From Costus lasius (Eukaryota; Streptophyta; Magnoliopsida; Zingiberales; Costaceae), in contig CM050447.1 in NCBI GenBank assembly GCA_027563935.2, forward strand, positions 12,554,501 through 12,618,500: a stretch of 64,000 bases of DNA, in the 5' to 3' direction. Numbering within the stretch: position 1 is the stretch's first letter; each line of letters starts with the position of its first letter. Position numbers and translations under genes: made by a program. Below are positions 50,230 to 62,225 of this stretch, one piece after another. The notes beneath the pieces were generated by a model. It was not told the DNA's origin. It was given only the letters and a program-made list of their open reading frames with translations, and did no database searches.

Positions 50230-51770
50230 CATACATTGACATGGCGTTGACTAATGGTTGGAAGCGCTTGATGCCATCTGTATGAATCGAAGTCAACAGT
50301 CATGAGGCCGACCTGTATAGTAATTAATGGTGATCCGAATGATTGAGGCCGAGCTGCTTCAAGAGGAGCTGTAAATAGACACTTTTTCGTGATATTATTA
50401 CATCGATACATCGTGCAGAAACATCATTATGACACATTAAAACAAATTCATTATATTTATATATTTAAAATTTTATTACACTTGCTGACTAATTCAACTT
50501 TCGCTGGTCCTGTCTTGCCTTGTTTTTCATTCTCATTTTTTTTCATTCTCATTTGATGTGTTGAAATGTACCACTTTATTCAACGATCTTGCATTATTCT
50601 CTCTCTCTCTCTCTCTTACAGTTTTATTTTATTTTAGCCAAGCTAATTTTTTTAGGATATTTTGGGCTAAAAAGAACAAAACAAGAAGTATTCACCAAAT
50701 ATTTTATCATTTATTTGGAAAAACTATGAATTTTATGAAAGTTTTAGAAAAAAATGCTGAATACATGAACATGTAGACAATTCGGTTCCTTCAAGATACG
50801 TACTGACTCCAATCTGAACCCCAAATTTTCAAATAAATGTAGAAACTCCTAGGTAGAATCTAAAATCAAACTTCCAAAAAAAATTGAACCAAAAGCATGG
50901 ATTGTAAATATAGCGCACTCCAAAACTTTAATGCCTGTTCCAATCAATCCAGTTCAAGACATGTTTGGGTTTTCAAAATAAAATTTGGTTTTAAAATTTT
51001 CTTGACATATACTCGTAAATATTAGAAACTAAACCCGATTAATGCAACTCATTGAATTTACTTTAATACTGAAAAAATAGCTTTAATCTTTTTTAAAAAA
51101 ATATCTAAGGTTGTGTATTCTTGGGAACTGATCCAATGAACTTAGTCAATTAAGTGGAATTCAGTTTGACCAAAGCGGCGAGCTAAATTGTGTAACTATG
51201 ATTGGACAAAAAAACCCCTAAACTATCTTAGGCAAGGTCACTCTGAGCTATTGGATCCAATGGTAGCTCGAATTATAGGGTCTGTTTTTTTGGGAGAAAA
51301 GGAGGAGGGAAGGAAAGAAAAACATAACAAATTTTTTTTTCCGTAGACTCCGTTTAAGAAAATAAAGTAGTATTGCTACAGTAATTTCAGCTTTAATGTT
51401 TTTAACAAATTCAATGGCTCAAGAGCGACCTTGCCTAAGATCCTTAAAAATCACTACATATAATTTTTTTTATTCTTCTAGGAACACTTGACTAACATAA
51501 CTAAAGAATTAAGGAGTTCAATCATTTGAAAATGTTCAATGCCTCTAAGCGAAATATTTAGTGGTGTGATCAACTAATTACTTGTGCAGTAAGTTTTGAG
51601 TGACTTGGGCCAAAAAGCTAACATAAGCTAACAATGCATTAGGGAGATTTTACTAGTAAATGTGATTTATCTTTCTAAACATGAACTTGCACATACCAAA
51701 GAGTATAACAAAAAAAATTAAAGTTGTTATACCAACAATAGATTATTTTCTTATTTTTGGATAATCCATA
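50230..51770. other. 3' flank of EI24-like gene and intergenic DNA
   Basis: The first part is presumably 3' UTR, with no clear AATAAA. A (CT)n run lies at about 50598-50617. The word gggtctgttttttt at 51280 and nearby purine runs hint at a decayed MITE. No gene was found. Confidence 0.4.
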
Positions 51771-51774
51771 GGAC

Positions 51775-52215
51775 TTGGATGGTGTTATTCTTAGTATTTT
51801 AGTTTTTGAGCATGACAGTGAGGGCTTGCTCCTATACACAAATGTATAGTGAGGGCTTGCTCTTATTGTGCATGCCTGTGTTTTCAAGGTTTGGAGTATG
51901 ATCCCTAGGACTTGGTCCCTTAGCCACATGCTCAATTTTTTTTTGTCTTTGAGCACTACCTCAAGGGCTTGGCTCTTATATTGTATGCTCAAGTATTTAG
52001 TTCTTTGAGTTTAATGTTAAGGGCTTGGTCCTATAGCGCATGCAAGTTTTCAAACGAAATCTTACGATTGAACCCCAATAGTATATGCCTGAACATTTAG
52101 GTTGACTGTGATCCTTAGGGTTTGATCCCCATGTCTCATGCTATTGCTTTTGGTTCTTTGAGCATGAGCCAAGGGTTTGGTCCTCATAGCTCATGCTTAG
52201 CTTTGGCTCTGCCCT
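51775..52215. repeat. Degenerate minisatellite, unit about 65-75 bp
   Basis: About six diverged units share the pattern ttgagcatga...agggcttggtcctatagcNcatgct. Examples are gagggcttgctcttattgtgcatgc, aagggcttggctcttatattgtatgctc, aagggcttggtcctatagcgcatgc and aagggtttggtcctcatagctcatgct. It lies between the EI24-like and ABCG genes. Unit borders are approximate. Confidence 0.65.
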
Positions 52216-53003
52216 TTTGATGAATATATTTATGATTAATTATGTTAAAAATTCAATAAATATTATTTTAAATATATAATGCAATATTATTGAGAAAAAA
52301 AATCGCAAGTAAATTTTGAAAAAATAACAAAAATGAACTTAAATTTGTTCTTATATAATTCAATTATATATCCAAGATTTTACAGCTCAACTTTAACTAG
52401 GTTAAAATTTTGATCCGACGACTTAATACCAGTCCCATCCTTGGGGCGACCCCTTCCTAAGGGGGACTAAATACTCTGGGTTTAGAGGAGTTGACTGTGG
52501 CTGATGGTGCCTGCGTTGACTTCTTATGCGTTGTGTTTGGCACAATTGGAAATGATCATTATATGCATGACATTAGCAGCGAGCACTCTTGTTTTCTTCA
52601 ATCTATTTATTATTACCGGTTCTTTTCTTTACTGTCATTCCAAGAAAACAATCCCCACGCGAGCAAAGGAGAAAGCCATTGCTGGCTCAATTCCTCAACC
52701 TCTTAATCATTGAACATAATTGGAATTCAGAAAGTGAAGCAATCAAAATCTGACAAATTGAAAGAACTCCACTGCAAGAACAGCATGAATTTAGACATTC
52801 AAAGATCATAATTGATCTTCCAACAACACTCGAGAGGAAGTAAATCCATGCATAAAAACATTAATTTTCTTAAAACCAGAAAGGAAATCGCTTCTTGATC
52901 TGCCTTTGAATCGATCTGGTTGTTAGTTTTCAGCAACAAAAATATACACTTGCTTCAACAATCTGGGATTTCGCCTCTTTATTGTGTCTGCTCTCAGTTT
53001 CGT
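52216..53003. other. Intergenic DNA and probable 3' UTR of the ABCG gene
   Basis: A reverse-strand AATAAA (tttatt at 52978-52983) lies about 20 nt beyond the ABCG stop codon and is a candidate poly(A) signal. Small open frames at 52491-52713 match nothing I recognise. Confidence 0.4.
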
Positions 53004-56000
53004 TCATGCTTTCATTCTCCTCAGAGCAACGTAAGCCAACACCCTGTAGCCGACGAGCATGGCGATCAACGCCACGACGCACACCGATGAGTCGACTCTG
53101 TCCACTTCCGTCACCCTTCTTCCTCCGCTATGCGCGGAGCTGAGGAAGTAGTCCAATTCATGGCCTCTGTACTGAATGTTGATGAGCAACATGTAGCAGT
53201 AGAAGGTGAAGGAGGCGTACTTCACCCACTCCAAGCAGCTGGGGATGTGGTGCACGTAGAAACCGCCGGTGAGCAGGAAGGCCAGCATTGTGACGGTGGA
53301 GATGGTGGAGGCCTGCTTCGCGTCCATGATGGCAGCCCCGAGGGCGAGGCCGAGGCCCTGCGCCACGAGCACGTAGACGAGCAGCACCGCGAGCGTGAGC
53401 AGGAACGCGGAGGGCTCGGGCCGGAGGCCGGCCATCCAGTAGAGTATGAGGGTGAAGACAGCCGGCAGGAGGAGCTCCATGGGCAGGTCGCCGGCGGTGC
53501 GAGACATGAAGTAGGAGGAGAGGCTGTACATGCCGGAGGCGCGCTCCTTGAGGAAGATGGCGCGCTCCTGCGGGAAGGCGAAGACGGAGTTGAAGGAGGC
53601 GAAGACGCCCCAGAAGATGGTGACGAAGAAGAGGAGGCCGAGCCGGTCCTGGACGTCGCGGATGCTGGAGTGCCACCACATGGAGCCGGAGAGGACGGCC
53701 GCCGCCATGACTTGGATGACGCGCAGGAAGTTGAACGCCTCGTGCCGCCGCTCCTTGAGACTTCGCCGGAGGAGGATGCAGAATTGGGCGAACCAACTGA
53801 TGCTGCTATTGTCCGTCTTCTCCCTCTCTGCGCTCAAATCTCTACCTGCATTGTCAAATACACACACACACACACAAAATAACGTCAAAAACCATAAAAA
53901 ATCTACGAATTCTTGCTCCAATTGTACCGGAAGATTAACCAAATGAAGTTTTACCTGTTTGGGTAACGTCTCCGGCGACAGAAGTCATCGCGGCCTTAAC
54001 TTTCGGCGCTAACACTCGGTTATAAGCGGAGACGAGAGATTGCTTGACAGTTGACTTATCTGAATCGCCTTGGTACTCAGTTTGACTAATCCCTGCAACC
54101 ACCATTGCTGCTTCCAGTGAGTCCCTACTATCAAGTAAAAATTTTTCTGCATGCAAATTTAATCTAATGCTTCAAGTTGATGAAATTTTAACGACCAATC
54201 ATGCAGAATTATCGCCTCTAACTAGTCTTGACCAAATAACAAAAGCATTGACCTTTATTCCCGGGTGTTGACAAAGATATCTTATCTAGATTCGGCTCGT
54301 ACTTTTTCAATCTTTCAGACGTCTTCATCACGAATCCATGCCTAGGATTGCTATGCCCTAAATATTAAGGCTCCCCCAAACATAATTGAGTAAAGTTAGG
54401 AGCTTGGACCCCCCTTAAATTTCTCTCTCACCTTTTAGGAGGCCAATACAGAAATGGTGAGCAATAATTTTTCAGACAGTGGTCTCGTGTCGCTACTGGA
54501 TCATATGATTCAGAGCATATCTGAAAGTGGAAAAAAAGCACGAACACACCTCAAGTGAGAGGGGCCCGAGTTGGGTCAATTCTAGGGCAAAGGCAAAGCC
54601 TAAAGAGGCAAAAAAGTAAACGCTGCAGCAGCGTCATTTTCCTCCTTCACCAGACACGTGTTTGACTTTGTGAATTCGCCATTATTCTCCCACCACTGAC
54701 GTACCACGTGTCCTTCCCTGTGCTGAGAAGGAAGGACATCCAACCGAAACACGGAGCGACAATGGCTTTTGGATAAGCAAATACACCAAACTCTTGTTAT
54801 TTAGAAGCAACAGAAAGAAGCCTCCGTTCGTATTGCAATGGGAAGAGGGACCCTCTGACTTTACCAAGGACACCTTTGACTCTAAACAATCTGATCGCTG
54901 CAGCTCCAGAAGAACTAATTCTGTGTTGGTCATACGTCATTCATCATGAAATCGATGCATGAATTTGAAAGTTGAGAGGAATTCATGCTAGTAGATGGAT
55001 TGAGAGTTTACAGTTAGCTACGAACCATTAGCCAGATCGAGCATGAAGTCAGCAGGGTTGACATGAAATCTTGGAGAGAAGCCGACAGAGGAGAAGTAGT
55101 CCATGGCGTCCCGGGCCTTGCCGAAGTACAGGGAGCTGCCTTCTGAGAGCAGGAGGACCGAGTCGAACATCTGGTAGACACGGCTCGAGGGCTGGTGGAT
55201 CGACGCCACCACTGCCCTGCCCCGCCTCGCGAGTCCGCCCAGCGCCGCCACAAGCCTGCTCGCGGCCGTCGAGTCCAACCCCGACGTGGGCTCGTCGAGC
55301 ACCAGAAGACTGGGGTTCAACAGCATCTCATGCGCGATGCTGACCCGCTTCCTCTCGCCGCCGGAAATCCCGCGCACGAAGGCGCCGCCCACGGTCGTGT
55401 CCGCGCACTTGCACAGCCCCAGCTCCGCCATCACCGCCTCCGCGGCGGCCGCTTTATCTGCCGCCGCCACCGTCCGCGGCAGCCGCAGCATCGCGCAGAA
55501 GACCAGCGTCTCCCGCACCGTCAAATGCGGGTACAGCACGTCGTCCTGCGCCACGAACCCGATCCGCCGCATAGTCGGCTTCGCGATGCGACGGCCGTTG
55601 GCGAGGACCGCGCCCGAGTGCTTCCCGTGCAGCCGCCCGGCGAGGGCGCTCAGGAGGGTGGACTTACCGCTGCCCGAGGGGCCGAGGACGGCCAGCAGCT
55701 CGCCGGGGGAAACGCTGCCGCTGACGCCGTTGAGGATGACTCGCTCGTCAAGCGCAGAAGTGGTAGACACCCCGCCCGAAGTCAACATGCGCCTGATTTC
55801 TTTTCCACTCGGTGCCGACGATGGGTCGATTTTGACACGGTAGGAGATGTCGATGAACTGCACAAAATTATAAAACAAAAAAGATACACCTTTAATTTCA
55901 GCAAATTACGAAGCGTGAACGGAAGGAGACAAATTGGAAGGCGAGGGGGCATTGGTGCTACTTGGAGGGTGAGGGGGAGGCACGAGGAGTTGGAGACGAC

Positions 56001-56039
56001 GGTGCCATCTACTCCGGGGGTCTCCACGATTCCATTCAT
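53004..56039 (-). CDS. ABCG25: ABCG half-size transporter, ABCG25-like, complete, 4 exons
   Basis: Half-size ABC transporter of the WBC/ABCG type, expected to act as a dimer in the plasma membrane. Exons, minus strand: 56039-55890, 55857-55026, 54092-53955, 53845-53004; 1962 nt, 653 aa. The ATP-binding domain carries Walker A GPSGSGKST (residues 109-117), Q-loop VAQDD (Q154), signature ISGGERK (214-220), Walker B LLVLDEP (234-240) and H-loop SIHQPSS (H271). The NPADFMLDLANG linker follows. The second half has six hydrophobic segments, including LGLLFFVTIFWGVFASFNSV and STVTMLAFLLTGGFYV, and ends RVLAYVALRRMKA. Segments such as SWFAQFCILLRRSLKERRHE and LGLALGAAIMDAKQASTI resemble Arabidopsis ABCG25, an abscisic-acid exporter, more than ABCG14 or ABCG21; substrate is inferred only. 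The second donor must be the weak G|GTTCGT at 55026/55025 to keep phase and the LANG motif. Coding GC is very high, mainly at third positions, unlike the other genes here. Confidence 0.93.
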
Positions 56040-56179
56040 CTCTTGTTCTCCGGCAGAGGAAGGCATTTGCTTTCTGTTTACTCTAAGGTAAATCTGAACG
56101 GAAACGGACGCAGAAGATGTGAATTTCGCAGCGGCGGGGCGACAAGAGGGAGGAGTGAAGAGGAGGGAGGAGAAGCGGG

Positions 56180-56300
56180 GGGATTTAAGTAGGGGCTGGA
56201 GGGTGGAGGCCACGTCAAACTCGGTGAGACGGCGACCGGCGCGAGGGTACGTGGCGCGCGGCGCGCGCTGTGGGGAATGAGGAGGGCCATCTGGTCCCGC
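56180..56300 (-). promoter_or_regulatory. Probable ABCG promoter with ABRE motif
   Basis: An exact abscisic-acid response element core, TACGTGGC, lies at 56248-56255, about 210 bp upstream of the start codon at 56039. A TATA-like acttaaatc (minus strand) is near 56184-56192. Between them the DNA is GC-rich. Two more ACGT-core sites lie in intron 2, acacgtgt near 54655 and accacgtgtcc near 54703. The motif matches are real; their use is inferred. Confidence 0.45.
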
Positions 56301-58005
56301 AACAACGAAAAAGGAAAAGAAAAGGAGAAAGTGGGGTAGGCTTCCGAATGGCTCCTCTAATTGTTCCTTTTTTACAATAAGGTATCTCATGTATCTTCCT
56401 TTTTTTCACTTTAGGACCCAAACGCAAAATATTAGGTGGAATATTAGCATATTACCCAACAACTAAAATAAACCGGGCAGGTCAATTTGATTAAATGGGC
56501 CGGTTTTTTTTTTTTGTATATTGGACGACAACAGCAGGTGTCCCTGGAGCAGTAGGATAGTTAAGCTCAGAGTATCCTATAATTGCGACCCCTTACTAAG
56601 GTCACCCTACAGGGTAACCCTTAACAAAACTAGTTCAAAGAGTACTTGTCACGATCTAATCTAACTACCTAAGAATCTACTTGATGCCTACATCTAACAG
56701 AAGAGGCATCGAATTATCAGGAAAAAAAAAGGTTAGATTTACTTCAAAGGCACAGCTAGCAGCAGTAGCTACCACAGTACATGCATGCATGCATGCGTGT
56801 TACGTGATACTTGATGACTGAAATCTATAAACCAGATTTAGCAATCTCCATAGATTTCATTACTATTTCTGTCTGTCCATGTCATCAGTCATCACTAGTA
56901 AAATTACTGCTCCTGCTCCTGGGAATCAGCTAAGCTGTTGCATCCATTTGACTGCGGCCTGTGAGAGGAATAACTCAACATCTAATTGTTCTATATTATA
57001 AAATAGATATACAAATAAATATATATAAAGTATGAACAGAGAGAGAGAGATGCTATAACGAAGCCGATTGAATTGTCCAACTGGCTTAATAATTGCTTGC
57101 ATGCAATGTAACCTGCGAAGATTAGGCTTCCTGGCATCGATCGATGCGAATATAAATACATGCATGAATTTTAGCAGCTCAGTTCTCAGAATCTGCGCAA
57201 GGTGACAAGTCAACGTTCAAAGCCTCCATGTCACGAGCACGGGCAGGATTAAAGGAAGTGATTCTGAATTCTTTTTCTCAAATTTCTTTTTGTTTTTCAG
57301 AGAGTTTAACGACGTCCAGACCTCGAACTCTACTTTTTGAGTGCTTGATCCCAAAGTTGAGGGTGCCCTCGGGTGGCGGCCGCGCATGCAGCCACGTCAA
57401 AAAGGAAAGGAGAGGCCACTAGAGCTCGCCGCTGTGAGTGAGCGTGAGGATTAGAGCTGAGCCAACTGGGAGAGCCACTAGATTGCTTTCATCGGTTGAC
57501 CAAACCCGGGGAAATTGTATGAAAGTGTGGCTTGACTGTACGCTGACAAAAAAACATTATTATATTTAACCTTGTCGTCTGGTCTTAATTGGATATAAAG
57601 CAGCTCTCCAGCTTCGGCGCCGTGAAATAAAAAAAAAATATTTGTAGGGTTTGACAAAGAGGATAAATGGAGTCAAAGGACGTTTGATGGGGTTCAAACG
57701 TATTCCGTGTCAAGTCAAAGTAGTCAGCGCATGAGCATTTGTGCTGTCGTCGCGTTGTGGATAATGCGCGATAACGTCGCGCTGGATTTGTTTAGACCGT
57801 TTAGCGTAGGACAAGACGGCAGTGACGCCACGATGCGTGCGTGCTTGACAAGAGTAGAATCGCTTCCCTTGCGAACTTGAACTTAATTATTTTAATTATT
57901 TTTTTTTAAAAAAAATGGAATAAGCATATGTACGTGGTTTAATAATTGATCGACCACGTAAACAAGAATTAGAAAGTATGATATAAGTAGAGGTGGGATA
58001 TAAGT
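56301..58005. other. Intergenic DNA upstream of the ABCG gene
   Basis: No gene was found. It has a run of tgcatgcatgcatgcg at about 56781, a (GA)n tract at about 57038, and mixed-composition DNA with several short ACGT and TGACC-type words. A short plus-strand frame at 57228-57422 is not credible. Confidence 0.4.
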
Positions 58006-58009
58006 AGAG

Positions 58010-58195
58010 GTGGCCAACGAGTGTAGCTCAGATGGTTAAAGGGTCATGACTCGTGAGGGTCATGGACAGGGGTCGAATCCCGCTGCAGACGTGAATTGTT
58101 TGGGGTAACGGGGATCCAAATCGAGATTCGTGAGGTCGGAGGGACCTAGCCCGCTGGGCCTGGACCTGTTACGGGTGGGGTGGCCCTAACAAAAA
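58010..58195 (+). mobile_element. tRNA-derived SINE-like sequence
   Basis: It starts with a tRNA-like head: A-box tagctcagatgg (58024-58035), a central catgac...gtcatg hairpin, and a B-box-like gggtcgaatccc (58069-58081 region, one mismatch to the canonical GWTCRANNC). This is followed by about 100 bp of unrelated tail ending ggccctaacaaaaag. The acceptor stem is not closed, so it is not a functional tRNA gene. Head plus unrelated tail is the layout of a plant tRNA-derived SINE. Target duplications are not clear. Confidence 0.6.
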
Positions 58196-58315
58196 GATAG
58201 CCAAAATATGAGTTTATATTAACTTACTCATCATGTGCTAAACTAGACACGATCTAAAATTTAGATTATGGGACACATCTTAACATGCGATCCACAATCC
58301 ATATTATGCCCTAAG

Positions 58316-58667
58316 TGTCAGGCCCCGGTCGGATCAATCTCGGACCGGCATTTATCCGTAGCCTTAGGGTTGTCCGGCGGAACACCGGAGCGCAGACTTC
58401 CTAGGGTTTCCGGCTAATTTTCCTCCCCAAATCTCGCTTAGTAAGCAAACTATTCATTGACTTGGTGAGCCAATTTGCAACGTGACCCAATATATATTAA
58501 AATGCTTAAGCCCAAGTTAACAATAGGAAGCCCACTAAGCCTTATATGTCATATAATAGTCCCTCCCACTTCCAATGTGGGACTAAACTTGAGTCTGGGT
58601 CACCATCCGGCCCATTGGGTTAGGCCTGCTGGGCTCTGAGCTGAACCGGGTGAACCCAGGCCTAACA
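58316..58667 (+). mobile_element. Solo LTR, 352 bp, same family as 37500-38644
   Basis: It begins tgtcaggccccggtcggatc and ends gaacccaggcctaaca, with perfect ctaag duplications at 58311-58315 and 58668-58672. It contains ccctcccacttccaatgtggga, a word often seen in plant LTRs. The first ~130 bp match the minus strand of 37500-38644, including ggaacaccggagcgc and ctagggtttcc. There is no coding region or partner LTR nearby. Confidence 0.8.
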
Positions 58668-58672
58668 CTAAG

Positions 58673-61600
58673 AGTTTAAGTTCACAAGACTATGGCCCTT
58701 ATGCCTATATGTCCTTTATAAGTTAATGATTTTGCTTTCGTTCATAAATTTTTTTTTTTATCTTTGAATTACCTTGAGCACTAGCCTTTATGTTAAAACT
58801 TTGGAACCTAAATCTATTTGTAAATGCATCTATATGGTAGTTATATAAAAATAGGTATATATTTTTTCCTTATATATCGAAAGAAAAAGACAAGACTTTT
58901 TCTTCAATTATTGATTTTCTATTTTTCAATTTTTTTCATTATAGTAAACAATGCCGTAGAGACACAAGTTGACCACTCCGAAAAGGGTTGAAATTTTTTT
59001 CAAGTCTTCATAAGAATGGATCAACTTGAATTGTTAACTTATAATGATTTTTTCTCGGATCATCGAACTAAAATCTTAATTTGAGAGGAGACAAAAAAAT
59101 TCTCTTTTTAATTTAATTTAATTTAGACCTTTGACAAAAGGTAAGAACAGTAATGTGGGGGGTGGATAAATGTTTTTGTTAAAGATGGATTGTCCCATCG
59201 AAGTCAATCATGAGTGGTGTGTCAAACATAGCTACGAGCTAGTGGCAAGCATTCATAGTGCCAAATCTTTCGAAGGATTCTTGCCTTCACTATTTCTCGG
59301 CGAGGGACGCTTGTCAATTGCCACGCAACCTTCAAAAAAAAGAGTCAAATTTGCCTCTTTGTTTTTCTTCTTCCACAGTTAATTAGGTCAACGTAATTGA
59401 GCTTGATTTCCTTGATGCACGATATATCTACTTGTTAATTATATAAGTTCTCTCACGTTTATCGTTTGTGCTGAGGTGGCAACTAGCTAGTTGACTTCTT
59501 GTCTAATCAAAATCTTGCTATTTTGTAGCTTCAATCATCTTCGTCAATGTGCTAATTAAGATCTTGCAGTTGACCTACCACAAGTCAGCATACCTAGGTC
59601 TAACTCATTGGATGACAATTAATTGCTCTCACAAACCTAAAAAGCGGTAGGTCGGAGAAAAAGTGATCACTAGAAAGGCTCACACCTTCTAAGCACTAAA
59701 AATGTCAAATAATGTAGAGTTTAACATGTGCTCAGAGTTTAATTCAAAGATTGATTTAAGATGAGAGAACTCAAAGACATCAAAGTAAGATTTTTGTGAT
59801 AGTGCAAAGGCACATTATAGGATTTTTTTCTATTGTTTATATTTCTTTCTAAGCTTGATTTAGAAACTCACTTGAATCCATCTCCTCAACCAAAGAGGTT
59901 TGCTTTCCCTCAATTTAGGTAGAATAGATAGTTTGTACTCCTTTTACTAATGCATTACACAATAAAGTGCCTTTATAGGTCATCACTTTTATCATCACTC
60001 GCGTATGATCTATCCGTCGTATAACTCGGTTCTCTCTTGATTTCGACTATTTGATTTATTCGGGCATATAATAAGACTAACTTTGTTAATTTTATGTGAA
60101 GATACAATCAATTGTGCTTGAAATAGTTCCATGAAAGATGCACCAAATTAATGGCTCCTTTTTGCTAAGAGATGTAGTGGATGACGAAAGGTAGCACACT
60201 CCTTCCTTTATATATTTCCTTTATTAGGTGATGGCCAATGGGGCTCGAGGAGCTCATTCAGCCCTCTCTTTATGGGGACATGACGTGCCTCATAAAAAGG
60301 GCCCTTTAAATAAAGGGGAGGGTTGGATGAATGCGCACAACCCTTTAGAATAGAGGCGACGAGGTGCGGGGCATGTGGCCGATGATGGCCTCAAATTGCT
60401 CACCCCTTGATGGCTTGTAAACTTGAGCTGGCTAAATGGATGTTACATCGGATGGATCCATTGAAAGCCATCACGTCAGTGAATGTTGAGTGAGTGACTG
60501 AGTGGCACGCGAGCCATGCATGACACGCGGCCTATATGACATTTGGCCACGTGTGGCTTGCACGCATTGGACATCACCCATGCGATGCTTGAGATGGAAT
60601 CCGACTCGATTCTTTGGTCCATCACCATTCCACTAACTCGACATGCGTGTATATCGTGAAATTTGGATGCATCTCCACACATGCATGCGATTTGTAACTA
60701 AATTGGTTAGATTTAATTTTTTTTTTTTTTGAAAAATTTAGTTTGATTTCCGGTGCAATCTTAACTTTTTCAAGTTGAATTAAATAAATTAAAATTTTAA
60801 TAATTATATAAATTATTAATTAAAAAATAATTTTAATTTAAATTGAACTGAATCAAATTTAAATTTTCAATGCAACTATTGTTTGGATTCTTTAAACATA
60901 GATAAAAATTCAGTTCGGATTAGATTATATCGATTCAGATGGCATTTAGATCGTGTTGTCGTATATCGTATTAACGTTAGTTATTAAATTTTTTTTTTCC
61001 CTATTTAGTGGGTTATTTGAGACCCAAAATCAAATGTAGAATAACATTCTCTTCAAACTGTTATGGAAGTGGCTTGGACTCCTTTTGCGACTAGCGGAGA
61101 GAACGAGAGCCGTGCAAGTGGAGGAGAAGAGGGTGCCACGCACTCATTCTTTTTAAAGAAGATGCAGGGGAAGGATTGAGACACACGAGTGTGGATTTGC
61201 TCATGCTTCATGAAGTTGGGTCGCCATTGGCTTCCGTGATTGTGCATGTTTGTTGCCTTTGCAACCATTCTACATCAAATCAAGACAAGGAGCATCAACG
61301 AGATGTAATTGTTTTCGAGTCAATTATGTGCAAACAGTGTGCAATTGAATTGAATCGACATGTACATTTTATCTCTTATTCATATGATCCAAGGGATTGA
61401 TTGTGGCTTTGACTTTAGTTGTTTGTGTTGTGATTAGCTCATCATCTCTTAATTGGATTCAAGGTGACAACAAAGTCTAAGTCAAAGAATGGCAAAAATG
61501 AATTAAGGGAGGCGAAAGTTTGGGAAATTTGATACGTTTCAAGTGTAGTCTTGAAAGACGGCAAGAGAAACGATTAGCTAGTGACAAACGCCTCTAATTA

Positions 61601-62225
61601 GCTGCAAGTTTCTAAAGTTTGATGGAAAGCTTGATCTCTTGTTTTTTTTGTTCTTTTTGAGGAAAAAAGTGAGATGAACAACTTTATTGACAACCTAAAA
61701 GTAAATTTTAACTAACTAAAAGTAATTATAAATTATGTATGTGGGATTTTAGAATAAAAAATAGCACTTCAAGATTGTGTGAACACAATGAAAGAAGCAA
61801 CAAAGTCGGTGAAAAAAGACAAAGAAAAGAAGAGAATCGAAACTAAAATAACTCTTTAATAAATATCAGAAGCCACGTTATGAAAAGAGAACGAGATGTG
61901 CGGTTGTTAACTTTGATGATAGAGTATGCCATCTTATTTTGTTTTTTAGGAAAAGTAAACTCTGGAAATCATATTAACATTGGCCAAAAATTTGGCTCGA
62001 TCTGTTTACCTAACACAAAATTAGGTAAGTTTAGATCAAATATAATTATATTTAGATCATAGTCCATTTCACCAAGACAACACGAGAGAAAGGAGGATAA
62101 CTTTATATAGCATGAAATTCTTTTGCATTTTTACAGATCATTGATAACATCAAACACAATTCACTCATTCTCTTCAGTCTTTCCAGTTTTTTTGACCAAC
62201 CACAATGTTCAAGATAACATGCAGT
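58673..62225. other. Intergenic DNA, no gene supported
   Basis: AT-rich with scattered repeats. At about 60240-60360 the words gagctcattcagccctctcttta and aaataaaggggagggttggatgaatgcgc form an inverted repeat. Short frames (59170-59382, 61176-61400) lack similarity or codon structure. Poly-T tracts at 58748 and 60718 may mark old retroposed sequences. Confidence 0.45.

Noticed and set aside
53130..53882. 250-codon open frame on the plus strand, rich in Gly, Glu and Ala
   Set aside because: It is antisense to the last ABCG exon, and its openness follows from the high third-position GC of the real gene.
53935..54156. ABCG exon 3 starting at the acceptor near 54149, adding the MHAEKFLLDS stretch
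   Set aside because: That would break the conserved DLANG linker. The ttgcag acceptor at 54098-54093 keeps phase and gives LANGISQTEYQ, as in the family.
55195..56091. 298-codon open frame on the plus strand, rich in Arg, His and Pro
   Set aside because: It is antisense to the ABCG ATP-binding domain exon and runs across its intron. No recognisable motif.
58015..58095. Functional tRNA gene
   Set aside because: A- and B-box words are present but the acceptor stem does not pair and the B-box has a mismatch. A SINE-like retroposon explains the unrelated tail better.
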